Positions 14,980 to 22,334 of a stretch of DNA of 22,956 nucleotides are shown piece by piece. Origin of the DNA: an uncultured Solobacterium sp. (GTDB taxonomy: Bacteria; Bacillota_I; Bacilli_A; Erysipelotrichales; Erysipelotrichaceae); NCBI GenBank assembly GCA_905194705.1, contig CAJJTI010000013.1, positions 1-22,956 on the forward strand, in the 5' to 3' direction. The first letter of the stretch is position 1. Each line of letters starts with the position of its first letter. The notes under the pieces are model-generated. The model searched no databases, was not told the origin of the DNA, and was given only the letters and a program-made list of their open reading frames with translations. A program made the translations under genes and the position numbers.

Positions 14980-15141
14980 CTATCTTTCATCAACCAATTC
15001 TTCTAACACGCCACCAACTTCAGCAACAATAATTCCTACTGCTAATGGAATAATCGAACCATTCACCAATGTTACAATTCCACCAATTACTCTGATTGCT
15101 GATTTTCCTAAACTAATAAATAAATGTCCTTTACTGTTCAT
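14980..15141 (-). CDS. Small hydrophobic phage protein (53 aa)
   Basis: The protein starts MNSKGHLFISLGKSAIRVI, has a long uncharged middle (GGIVTLVNGSIIPLAVGII) and ends with an acidic tail (EELVDER). ATG at 15139-15141 is preceded by GGAGG 9 nt upstream, so it is translated. The start overlaps the upstream P-loop gene by 11 bp. The hydrophobic middle, about 30 residues, may be one membrane segment or an amphipathic helix. Function unknown. Confidence 0.75.
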   Translation of the reverse strand: MNSKGHLFISLGKSAIRVIGGIVTLVNGSIIPLAVGIIVAEVGGVLEELVDER

Positions 15142-15667
15142 TTCTAATTTCCTCCATAACTTCTTCTACTATGTATTCACAATTTGATTCTGTAGAAGCG
15201 ATCTCTTCATATTTAATATTGTACTGATTTAACTTATCAATAATTTCTTTTCTCACTTCTTTTGCTTCGTCTTCATTCTGGAATCTTCCTTCGTTCTCAT
15301 AAGAATGGTGTCTTGTGAGTAGATAATTCCTATTATTATATGAATTAAATACATTCAGTACAGTCTTATTAAAGTCTTCTCCCAACACTTCATCAGTGTT
15401 ATATACGGCACATAAGATTAATGGTGAATCAACAACCATAACCTGCACTTTATTCTTAACTCTACCCATCTTGAATGATTGTTTGCCAAATAAATATTCC
15501 TGGTGTTTAAATACTTCACCATTATTTTCATATACTTTGTCTTTGGCAAACTCTGAAACATATTCAGCATTGATACCGTGTCTTTTTAATTGTGCTGTAA
15601 TATCCATTGCGCAGGTACTCTTACCTGCTGATGGTTCTCCAAATAAATTTATAACAATTGTGTCCAT
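15131..15667 (-). CDS. NadR-like P-loop ATPase (AAA_28-type)
   Basis: This 178-aa protein starts MDTIVINLFGEPSAGKST, where GEPSAGKST (residues 10-18) is the Walker A of NadR/Ttd14-like kinases. VMVVDSPLIL (77-86) is Walker B with the acidic Asp, and LTRHHSYENEGRFQNEDEAK fits the lid region. Such proteins phosphorylate nucleosides or nicotinamide riboside, and phages carry many without proven substrate. ATG has GGAG 9 nt upstream. Given the neighbouring nucleotide genes a deoxynucleoside or NMN kinase is reasonable, but not shown. Confidence 0.8.
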   Translation of the reverse strand: MDTIVINLFGEPSAGKSTCAMDITAQLKRHGINAEYVSEFAKDKVYENNGEVFKHQEYLFGKQSFKMGRVKNKVQVMVVDSPLILCAVYNTDEVLGEDFNKTVLNVFNSYNNRNYLLTRHHSYENEGRFQNEDEAKEVRKEIIDKLNQYNIKYEEIASTESNCEYIVEEVMEEIRNEQ

Positions 15668-15686
15668 TTTTTGTTCTCCTTTTTTG

Positions 15687-16121
15687 TTACTTTAATAACA
15701 TATAAATTGCCCACGGATAATAGATATAATCTAACACCACATTAAACAACAACTGGAATCTGTGAAACTTAAAATCCTCAATATTGTAACTAAAAGCTGT
15801 TTTTACTTCTGACAAGCTTACACCCAATGACCATAAACAAGTGAATACCTGTAATGCAGACATTACAATAAATTCAGTTGTTCCAATTTTGTTTCCTAAC
15901 ACTATGTAAAAGATGATTAAGAATAGTTCCATGAAAAATACAATCAATATTGCACCACCTTGCATTGCATCGCTTAATGGTTTTCCATTATTATTCTCTT
16001 TACTTTTTGCGAGCTGTTTAACCATTCTCTTTCGCCATAGTGTTTTACTTAATGCACTTGGCGTATCTTTAATTCTAAAAAACATCAAAATAAATAAAAT
16101 TGTTAAAGCTAAAATCTTCAT
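15687..16121 (-). CDS. Membrane protein (3-4 TM segments), unknown
   Basis: This 144-aa protein has a hydrophobic N-terminus (ILALTILFILMFF), a cytoplasmic basic loop (LWRKRMVKQLAKSKENN), then segments at about 56-77 (ILIVFFMELFLIIFYIVL), 82-100 and a final one near the C-terminus (DYIYYPWAIYMLL). ATG 16121 is preceded by AAGGAG at 11-12 nt. It is followed 19 bp later by the P-loop gene. I do not recognise the family. Alternating small membrane proteins in this stretch (also 16307-16531, 14980-15141) suggest the phage remodels or occupies the host membrane. Confidence 0.8.
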   Translation of the reverse strand: MKILALTILFILMFFRIKDTPSALSKTLWRKRMVKQLAKSKENNNGKPLSDAMQGGAILIVFFMELFLIIFYIVLGNKIGTTEFIVMSALQVFTCLWSLGVSLSEVKTAFSYNIEDFKFHRFQLLFNVVLDYIYYPWAIYMLLK

Positions 16122-16136
16122 GCTATATTATTCTCC

Positions 16137-16313
16137 TTACTTGTATCCTAAAACGCTTCTTCGCATTTTATCAATTTTGTCAATTTTTCTTCCTTGACGA
16201 TTAATAAATTTAGCAAGTTTCTTTACTTCTGAATTGCATTTAATATCTTCTTTAGAAAATTCCATTCTAAAAGCGTCTACACAATCTCTCTGATACATAA
16301 TTAAATCTACCAT
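16137..16313 (-). CDS. Small basic phage protein (58 aa)
   Basis: ATG at 16311-16313 (MVDLIMYQRDCVDAF) has GGGAG about 6 nt upstream and overlaps the upstream stop, so I prefer it to the ATG at 16334, which lacks a ribosome binding site. The body is helical and highly basic at its C-terminal half (KLAKFINRQGRKIDKIDKMRR), consistent with nucleic-acid or phospholipid contact. One Cys pair is spaced widely and no metal site is evident. No known family. Confidence 0.75.
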   Translation of the reverse strand: MVDLIMYQRDCVDAFRMEFSKEDIKCNSEVKKLAKFINRQGRKIDKIDKMRRSVLGYK

Positions 16314-16531
16314 TTTATTCTCCCACTCTTCCATGTTTTCTTTCTTGTTTTGTTGTCAATAATGGCGATAATCACTAATACAATAACTGTAAGTAAAATA
16401 TCAATCCATAATGGACATAATACCCATAACCACGACCAATTAATAACACCTACTAATTTGAGTACAACAAATACAATTGTTAATACTCCGCAAATTCCAA
16501 TACCTGAACTACTGCTTTTGTTTGAACTCAT
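16307..16531 (-). CDS. Small two-TM membrane protein
   Basis: This 74-aa protein has a Ser-rich N-terminus (MSSNKSSSSG), two membrane segments (GICGVLTIVFVVLKLVGVI and WIDILLTVIVLVIIAII) separated by NWSWLWVLCPL, then a positively charged tail. The pattern LKLxGVIxWSWxWVLxPLWI is a mark of short phage/Firmicutes proteins annotated as transmembrane Fragile-X-F-like. ATG 16531 has AGGAGG 5 nt upstream. It overlaps the downstream basic-protein gene by 7 bp. Function unknown. Confidence 0.82.
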   Translation of the reverse strand: MSSNKSSSSGIGICGVLTIVFVVLKLVGVINWSWLWVLCPLWIDILLTVIVLVIIAIIDNKTRKKTWKSGRIKW

Positions 16532-16564
16532 TTTTACCTCCTAATCTTCCAAAGAAACTGTCGT

Positions 16565-17182
16565 TTAATTTGCTTTAATATCGTATTTCTTTAATAGTGT
16601 ATTTTTCTTTTTCAAATCAGCTTTGCAAGACTTAATATTGCTTTGGTACATATCAATTCTATTTTCTAATGCATCAATTTCCTTTTTAAGACAGTCAATA
16701 CAATATTGCTTTGCTTCCTCCCTTGTCTCAAATGAATGATATTTTGAACAAGCTATATCCATATCATCCATGTCCATTTTTGAAATTTTATATAAAGAAT
16801 CAACCTGATACATTGTTTTCTTTACAAGACTATCCTTAAATTTCTGAAGCATTAAATCTGCTAACTTATATTCTTTTGTTGTATATCCATAAAAACCACT
16901 ATTATGTTTTTCGACTGAATTTTCCACATCAAAATGTAAGACTTCTATTGATGGGTATGTTTCATTGATATAATCTGTAACCTTTTCTTCGTCATACCAA
17001 ATATATACAAAGCGTGGCAATTCTTCCATTTGAGCCAATACCTTAATGTAGTTTCTTTTATCTAAATTAATAAAATCAACGTCAAGACCTTTTGCCATAT
17101 CCATATTTTGCAATTTATGCCTTGTTGAAGATATAATTGCATTTGTATATTCTCTTGACCGATAAAACACAAGCATTTTCAT
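16565..17182 (-). CDS. Hypothetical phage protein with a C-terminal coiled coil
   Basis: This 205-aa protein has an N-terminal alpha/beta half beginning MKMLVFYRSREYTNAI, a central segment (FYGYTTKEYKLADLMLQKF) and a C-terminal coiled coil (KKEIDALENRIDMYQSNIK and on). There are a few Cys (CSKY, CIDC). ATG at 17182 is preceded by AAAGGAGAG. A small preceding gene would overlap by 4 bp (ATGA). No catalytic signature; I assign no function. Confidence 0.8.
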   Translation of the reverse strand: MKMLVFYRSREYTNAIISSTRHKLQNMDMAKGLDVDFINLDKRNYIKVLAQMEELPRFVYIWYDEEKVTDYINETYPSIEVLHFDVENSVEKHNSGFYGYTTKEYKLADLMLQKFKDSLVKKTMYQVDSLYKISKMDMDDMDIACSKYHSFETREEAKQYCIDCLKKEIDALENRIDMYQSNIKSCKADLKKKNTLLKKYDIKAN

Positions 17183-17277
17183 TTACTTATTCTCTCCTTT
17201 CTTTTCAATGAATGACTAACAGGAAATCCGTCTTTCCTTGGCTTTTTGAGTCTCTGAAACGCCCTATTTATGGACAT
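17179..17277 (-). CDS. Possible 32-aa basic peptide
   Basis: A short frame runs from ATG 17275-17277 to TGA 17179-17181. It begins MSINRAFQRLKKPRKDGFPV, is strongly basic (11 Lys/Arg), and its stop overlaps the next start as ATGA. It begins inside the 3' end of the preceding gene with only a weak GAAGTCGGA upstream. It fills an otherwise empty 85-bp gap, and the local inverted repeat AGGAAA/TTTCCT could instead mean an untranslated regulatory spacer. Weakly supported. Confidence 0.35.
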   Translation of the reverse strand: MSINRAFQRLKKPRKDGFPVSHSLKRKERISK

Positions 17278-17582
17278 TCCGACTTCAGTTTTTCAATAAT
17301 CACCTCAATATTGTCACAGATAAAGTCTCTTGCTGAGACTCTATCCCATACTTCGTGTGCATGTTCTGAGAAATACTCAGTCAAAGCATTTGATACTTCA
17401 TCAAATATTTGATTTCTGTTTTTATATCCTCTCATTACATCACAAGCAATTGCACAATCTTCATTAACTTTTTCAATCGGTTTATCTCTGTTGAAGCCAG
17501 CATAATATTCAATTTCTGTGATAGCATCTGCCGATGTTTCAGGATCTAAAATGCGAATAGCCTCTTCTATTGACATACTCAT
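17268..17582 (-). CDS. Hypothetical phage protein (104 aa)
   Basis: The protein begins MSMSIEEAIRILDPETSADA, then EYYAGFNRDKPIEKVNEDCAIACDVMRGYKN. The first half is a small helical motif I recognise from many Firmicutes phages as an unnamed family. The second half (FDEVSNALTEYFSEHAHEVW) is an added helical part. ATG 17582 has GGAGG 7 nt upstream and overlaps the preceding stop as ATGA. This tight join shows that the last ~30 codons of the upstream ORF are its native neighbour, which matters for reading the fusion there. Confidence 0.8.
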   Translation of the reverse strand: MSMSIEEAIRILDPETSADAITEIEYYAGFNRDKPIEKVNEDCAIACDVMRGYKNRNQIFDEVSNALTEYFSEHAHEVWDRVSARDFICDNIEVIIEKLKSECP

Positions 17583-18667
17583 ATAATATCCTCCATATCA
17601 TAATTTTCTCTTATATAGTCACATAACTCTTCCATTGTGGTCTTGATGTGTTCATCATCCTTTAGACAAGGATGAATATTACACATACAACCTCTACAAA
17701 AACCAATTGGTATACCATTATCCCAACACCAACATACCAATTCTGACATGAAAAGCATGAATCCAACCATACCAATCTTCTTAAATACTCGAAGTTCTTC
17801 TTTTATATTCTCCTCATATCTTGGATCTGGTTGAATAATTCCTTTATCAAGCTTTTCATGATACATTCTATAGATACGCTCTACAAATACCTCTTCTTCA
17901 TTGTCATAGAGAATCGGATATTTAAAAGCTGTATCTAATTCGTAATCTGTAACAGAATCAGCCATGCGATTAGTGTTCTCAATAGCCTCCAATACAACAT
18001 CCATAGGTAAAGAACCTTGCTGTTTAAACATATTAACTAACTCGTCATACGATTTATATGTAAGGTCAAATTCATCTTCGTTTGAAAACTCAATATGTTT
18101 TGCTTTCTGAAGAATACTTCTACACTCAGCTTTGTAACTATCAATACTATGTGTATCTGTTCCTGCTATTAAAGGCTTGTTATATTTTTTTGATGCCTCA
18201 TAAAGCATTTTGTTATATCGAATCTGATCCATAGACTTAACATGCGGCTGAATTTCATAATAGTCATATGTTTTCATCAGTTTGTCATATACAATCTTTG
18301 CATTTTCTAATTCTGATTTTGCTTCTTCTATCTGTAAATCAAATGCATTATTGGATTTTTCAATACATTGTTCTACATATATCTCATAAGATGTATTGTA
18401 AATAGCTGCATAATCTTCAATCCACGCTTCTTTTGCAGCTTCTGAATTTAGTTCTGCATAAAGTTTGTTAGCTTCTGTTTCTTTATTTTTTTCTAATTCA
18501 GCGATTTTTTCATCAACCAATTTCCCAATAAAATTAGGATATTTATTCAACGGAGATGCAAGACATGCAGAAATTTTAATGACGTTATCAGAAATATTGA
18601 AAAACTCATCAAATGTAATTCTCGGTTTATAATACATGTGGTCTGGTTGTGTAGATAAATCAACCAA
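17579..18667 (-). pseudogene. dnaE: DNA polymerase III alpha (DnaE) fragment fused to another gene's tail
   Basis: Residues 1-326 follow DnaE from the end of the PHP domain into the start of the palm: KPRITFDEFFNISD, KISACLASPL, PLIAGTDTHSIDSYKAECRS (metal-site region), FDLTYKSYDELVNMF, NTNRMADSVTDYEL, ELRVFKKIGMVGFMLF and NGIPIGFCRG. DnaE normally continues GRGSAAGS with the catalytic Asp residues. Here residues 327-362 (CNIHPCLKDDEH...) are unrelated and end at the ATGA of the next gene. The PHP N-terminus (HxH) is missing too. The DnaE frame continues upstream of this TTG start to 18754 (NYHTILIAKNFEG), beneath the end of the TnpB-like ORF. The product cannot polymerise. I read it as a deletion remnant kept in frame by chance or recency. 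Confidence 0.8.
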
Positions 18668-18702
18668 CGTATTTATCTCTTTTACACCTTCAAAATTCTT
18701 TG

Positions 18703-19308
18703 CTATAAGAATTGTATGGTAATTATCTCTTTGTTCTCTTTTACTGGCTGTTCTTTATCCAAAAATGATGTTCCACTTGTGTATGCTTCTTCTGTCATAA
18801 CGACTTCGATACCATATTCTTTACACTTGCTTTGGATTTGACTAATTAACATATCAAATGGAATATATGTGAAGTTCTGCTTATTCTCGTTTTCTTGTTT
18901 CCACTTCTTATTTAATCCAATAATCAATGTATCAATTTCATTCTCTACACAATAATCCACCACCTTTTTACTTGCACAGTGCATAAGATATTTGATCTTC
19001 TCATATCTCTTGTCTGTAAGCTTCTGAAGATTTTTGCTCCAATCTCTACCAGTTTCTTTCTTTAGCTGAGATTGCATTTCAGCTTTTCTTTTGTTATAAA
19101 ACTGATTAACAGATTTGATTGCACCACCTTTGATTACTACTGGCTGCAAACCAACATTATTAACCATTACCCATTGTTCATCTCTGAAATTTATATAATA
19201 ATTTTTATCTTTTGACATACAAATCCAAGATATAAATGGTTCAACGTTTGGATGGTACTCTGAAGACCATTCGTTTAATTCAAAATATATAACGTCATTT
19301 TTCAACAT
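18703..19308 (-). pseudogene. Chimeric ORF: phage protein head plus TnpB (IS605 OrfB) core
   Basis: ATG 19308 follows GAGGTG by 9 nt, so the ORF is translatable. Residues 1-47 (YFELNEWSSEYHPNVEPFIS and INFRDEQWV) resemble the start of a phage hypothetical protein. Residues ~48-186 are the middle of TnpB: NNVGLQPVVIKGGAIKSVNQ, FYNKRKAEMQSQ, LTDKRYEKIKYLMHCASKKV, TLIIGLNKKWKQ, and EEAYTSGTSFLD, the first half of the zinc-ribbon region. The RuvC-I Asp segment, the second CxxC and the RuvC-III INADVNG block are absent, so it cannot cut DNA. The last 15 residues are read out of frame from the dnaE fragment. A complete transposase and IS ends are not visible. Confidence 0.78.
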
Positions 19309-19353
19309 TTCTTTTTTCACCTCACTTCCCAAGAAATCGAACTTTATTCGGAT

Positions 19354-19563
19354 TCAATTCATTACACAAATTGATAATTCAATATTCCCATCTTTATCTT
19401 TGCCGACTTTTTCTATGTCTTAATAATCTGGGCAATCACTCCTATGTCCTATGATTCCACTATCAATAGTTCCTTGAATATAATGGTGAACTTTTATTGT
19501 GATTTTATCTTTGTATTTATCCAATAAATATAAAAGCTCATCAAAGTCTTTATTGTTATCCAT
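19354..19563 (-). pseudogene. Small phage gene apparently cut by an in-frame TAA
   Basis: ATG 19561-19563 has GAGGTG upstream and opens a 47-codon frame (MDNNKDFDELLYLLDKYKDK, ending HRSDCPDY) to TAA at 19420-19422. The same frame then continues with 21 protein-like codons (DIEKVGKDKDGNIELSICVM...) to TGA at 19354. A single TTA-to-TAA change would explain it. The intact product would be about 69 aa, of unknown function. The 47-aa product alone (19420-19563) may still be made. Confidence 0.6.
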
Positions 19564-19602
19564 GTCTTATTTCACCTCACAATCCAAAGAAAGAGAATTT
19601 TC

Positions 19603-19986
19603 CTACTCAACATACTGCACAATTATTGGTTCATCAGCATATTCATCAATCACATGCATCACTGCCTGTCTAACCATAAATTGTTTACAACAATCATTAA
19701 ACCAATCTTTTAGCTTATCTATATCGCTTCCACCATAATCTCTCAAATCTCCGAATGCAGATACTGTTGTAGAAGCCATGCAACCTTCATCTGAATTATG
19801 CCAAATACTCATCTCTAATGGTCCTTCACTTCCCATAGGTAACGTCTTTGTATCATCTGATTCGTCATAGTTGTATAAATCATCCCATGTTACTTCTTTA
19901 CCAAAAGCTTTATAAATACTTTCGTCTGAAATCTTTCCAAAACTATCTAATCTAAAAATTGCTGCTACATGTGTCCATTGACTCAT
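19603..19986 (-). CDS. Hypothetical phage protein (127 aa)
   Basis: The protein starts MSQWTHVAAIFRLDSFGKI and runs through GKEVTWDDLYNYDE, GSEGPLEMSIWHNSD and TTVSAFGDLRDYGGSDIDKL to an acidic, strand-rich C-terminus (EYADEPIIVQYVE). The WTHVAAI.R.D opening is a recurrent phage family without assigned function. ATG 19986 has AAGGAG 6 nt upstream. TAG at 19603 is followed in frame by only 12 more codons, so no readthrough is indicated. Confidence 0.82.
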   Translation of the reverse strand: MSQWTHVAAIFRLDSFGKISDESIYKAFGKEVTWDDLYNYDESDDTKTLPMGSEGPLEMSIWHNSDEGCMASTTVSAFGDLRDYGGSDIDKLKDWFNDCCKQFMVRQAVMHVIDEYADEPIIVQYVE

Positions 19987-20128
19987 AATTTTCTCCTTTC
20001 AATTCCATTCATCTATATATAAAACAGAAACCATACTCACAAAGAATATAAGAATTTCCAGACTCGGCTATGTATTTGATTGAATAATCGGACGTTTTCT
20101 GATTGTTATTAACAAGTTTTTGTACAGT

Positions 20129-21535
20129 CTATACAGCCATTTTCTTTTTCTGTACAAAATTATCAAAACTATTTTTCATATATGTAAAATTTGCTTTCTG
20201 TGAAGGACTGAAATTTGTCTGGTTTTTATATTTCTGAATCCACTTTTCAAATTCCTCATCCTGCTCTTTCATACAGGCATAAGCCATAATAGCAATTACA
20301 GCTCTTTCACACTGCTGATATACAGGCTCGTCCACTCTTACGCAATCCTCAACCATATCCCTGTAAAACTCAATATCCTCTTCTGTAGCATCAGGATTTG
20401 CATTTTCCTGAACAAAGGAAAGAGTTGTTTCTTTTTGATTTACTGTTAATGTTTCTGTATCAATATGTAAATAATCCATCATCAAAGCAGTATATGTATC
20501 AATTTTAGCTTGAATAATCTTTTTATCAGATGTGCTAGATTCTTTGTCAAGAATGTCATAGCTCCATTCGCTAACCGCTTTATCATGCAAGTCGTTTACA
20601 AGAGCATTTACAAACTCTGCGAATTTATCATCTTTAAGACCAAATTTTGTGAAATTATGGAAAGTTGCAATCCAACAAAGGATATCTTTGAATACGAATA
20701 CACTCTGAAATTTGTTTCCACAAACTTTTGCAATACGATTTCCATATTCATTTACCTTTTCAAATTCATCAAACGAAGAGTTCTCTTCAAGGTATTCATT
20801 TCTATCATTTGGTGTCTTTTTCCAATCATTAAGATGGAATGTAGCCATTACAGAATTTGCAACAGTTTGTTCATATGTTCCGTTCTTTCTCATTGACTTT
20901 GAATAAGCAACACAATTTTTGTAAAACTCATTATTTGCGATATTCTTAATTTTTCTTGCATATGTAGGAATCCATGTAAGAGCTTTTTGATTAGAACCCA
21001 TACTCTTGTTACGGTTATAACGTCTTACAAGTTTACTTATTTCCTGCATAGTGCAATTCTGATGAATTACAATTCGAATTTGATAATCATCAAATTTCTT
21101 CTTTAATTCATCTGGTAGCTGCTCAAATGTCTTATTCTTAATATCAAATTCACGATTTTCCCAAAGAATACTGCCATCTTCATCCTTGATAAGATGTCCT
21201 TCCTCGTCTCTCATTTTCGCTTGATACTGAATAACACTATTTTCAAATGATTTTGTTGTTTTCCAGTTCATATGACGGAACTTATTTAAAGCTGTAGTTC
21301 TTTGAATACCATCAACGATATATTGCTGTGTTAAATCTCCACCTAATTCTTCCTCTCCAAGAATAATAGGAGGAATGTAATCTTCTGTAAGTACGGTAAC
21401 AATAAGTTCATTCATTGCAGGATTATCCCAACAAAACATTCTCTGTACATCCTGATTTTCTGAAATATCCTCGCTATTTACACTTGCCAAATATGAAGAT
21501 AATGATACTGTTTGCTCTCTAACTTTCTTTGCCAT
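20129..21535 (-). CDS. DUF262 (GmrSD N-like/ParB-like) domain protein
   Basis: This 468-aa protein carries the DUF262 signature: QDVQRMFCWDNPAMNELIVT, then DYIPPIILGE and YIVDGIQRTTALNKF with the D75-G76-x-Q78-R79 motif. In GmrS/ParB-like relatives this DGQR motif binds or hydrolyses NTP to gate nuclease activity. A helical middle follows (NRNKSMGSNQKALTWIPTYA) and a long helical C-terminus. There is no DUF1524/HNH nuclease partner in this protein or beside it. ATG 21535 is preceded by AGGAGG. A stand-alone DUF262 in a phage may serve as a switch, a host-interaction protein or anti-defence factor. All three are inference. Confidence 0.88.
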   Translation of the reverse strand: MAKKVREQTVSLSSYLASVNSEDISENQDVQRMFCWDNPAMNELIVTVLTEDYIPPIILGEEELGGDLTQQYIVDGIQRTTALNKFRHMNWKTTKSFENSVIQYQAKMRDEEGHLIKDEDGSILWENREFDIKNKTFEQLPDELKKKFDDYQIRIVIHQNCTMQEISKLVRRYNRNKSMGSNQKALTWIPTYARKIKNIANNEFYKNCVAYSKSMRKNGTYEQTVANSVMATFHLNDWKKTPNDRNEYLEENSSFDEFEKVNEYGNRIAKVCGNKFQSVFVFKDILCWIATFHNFTKFGLKDDKFAEFVNALVNDLHDKAVSEWSYDILDKESSTSDKKIIQAKIDTYTALMMDYLHIDTETLTVNQKETTLSFVQENANPDATEEDIEFYRDMVEDCVRVDEPVYQQCERAVIAIMAYACMKEQDEEFEKWIQKYKNQTNFSPSQKANFTYMKNSFDNFVQKKKMAV

Positions 21536-21578
21536 AATAAATTCCTCCTAAATATTATTTTTACTTTTAATTATTAGA

Positions 21579-21651
21579 TGGATCATCAGAGACTCGAACT
21601 CTGAACCATCCGGTTATGAGCCGGATGCGCTAACCATTGCGCCAATGATCC
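21579..21651 (-). tRNA. tRNA with CAU anticodon (Met, possibly Ile2)
   Basis: The 73-nt cloverleaf has a 7-bp acceptor (GGATCAT/ATGATCC) with A73, D stem GCGC/GCGC, anticodon stem TCCGG/CCGGA, loop CTCATAA, a five-base variable region and T arm CAGAG/TTCGAGT/CTCTG. No CCA is encoded. CAU is read as elongator Met, or as Ile (AUA) if lysidine is added. The stem lacks the initiator GGG/CCC pairs. AUA codons are common in this genome, so an Ile2 role is worth a test. Confidence 0.95.
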
Positions 21652-21655
21652 ATAA

Positions 21656-21728
21656 CAGGGCTAGTAGGATTCGAACCTACAAATACAACAGTCAAAGTGT
21701 TGTGCCTTAACCTTTTGGCGATAGCCCT
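21656..21728 (-). tRNA. tRNA-Gln (UUG)
   Basis: The 73-nt cloverleaf has acceptor AGGGCTA/TAGCCCT with G73, D arm GCC/GGC, anticodon stem CAACA/TGTTG, loop CTTTGAC (anticodon TTG) and T stem GTAGG/CCTAC with TTCGAAT. No CCA is encoded. It lies four bases upstream of the CAU tRNA in transcription order, so both are probably made from one transcript between the sigma-like gene and the DUF262 gene. Confidence 0.96.
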
Positions 21729-21766
21729 ATAAGTGTGAAATTAATCACACTATATAATCCACTTCT

Positions 21767-22327
21767 TTACATTAATTCTCTTACATTTTCATATGCTTGA
21801 ATTGCAGCCAAATTTTGTGAATATTCTTTTTCACTCATATGTAATAATTCTTTGATTTCTTTTGCCTTATATCCATCAAATAATAGCGAAACGATTTTAC
21901 GTTGTGTATATGATAACTTATCCAAATATCTTTCGATCTTAGTACCTTCAAATAAGTATTCACAAACAGTTTCATATGTATCAAACTTTGATGGAATAGT
22001 TTCTCCAAGTTCCAACCCATCTTCTGTAACAAGATTGCTTGTACTTTCAAGTTTCTTTGCAGGAATACGTTTTGCACGATTACGATCACGAATCTCGGTT
22101 TTAAACTTTCGCTTAATGTTACTGGCTAAGAACGAATCAAAATCTATTTCTTTTTCTGAATTAAATCTTAATGCGGTATCTGATAATACACTTAATGCGA
22201 TGCTATAAAAGTCATCATAATCTTTATCTGATATACCACCAATTTTTATTAACATTGGGTAACACATCTTTTTAAGCCGATACATTTCATTATCACAGTA
22301 CCATTCTAATATTTGTTGTATTTCCAT
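21767..22327 (-). CDS. Phage sigma-70-like RNA polymerase factor
   Basis: This 186-aa protein looks like a compact sigma-70-family factor. Region 2 covers YDDFYSIALSVLSDTALRFN and DFDSFLASNIKRKFKTEIRD (core binding and -10 helices). Region 4 is LDKLSYTQRKIVSLLFDGYK followed by AKEIKELLHMSEKEYSQNLA (HTH for -35). I take ATG 22325-22327, 8 nt after the preceding stop, with AAGGGAAAG upstream. A TTG at 22375 would add 16 residues inside the previous gene. Such factors redirect host polymerase to phage middle or late promoters. Being directly upstream of the tRNA pair it may control this long leftward operon. Confidence 0.82.
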   Translation of the reverse strand: MEIQQILEWYCDNEMYRLKKMCYPMLIKIGGISDKDYDDFYSIALSVLSDTALRFNSEKEIDFDSFLASNIKRKFKTEIRDRNRAKRIPAKKLESTSNLVTEDGLELGETIPSKFDTYETVCEYLFEGTKIERYLDKLSYTQRKIVSLLFDGYKAKEIKELLHMSEKEYSQNLAAIQAYENVRELM

Positions 22328-22334
22328 TATGTAA

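Noticed and set aside
17579..18754. Group I/II intron or intein explanation for the dnaE break at ~17,690
   Set aside because: No downstream exon appears: the next gene starts in an ATGA overlap right after the tail, and the tail lacks intein blocks, so deletion fusion is simpler.
19420..20131. Stop-codon reassignment (as in some gut phages) to explain frames running past stops
   Set aside because: The two cases use different stops (TAA and TAG), most genes end with packed overlaps at normal stops, and the tRNAs seen have CAU and UUG anticodons, with no suppressor.
20510..20896. Plus-strand open frame of about 128 codons opposite the DUF262 gene
   Set aside because: Antisense shadow of a gene with clear family motifs and a good ribosome binding site; the translation is Phe/Ile-rich and low in sense.
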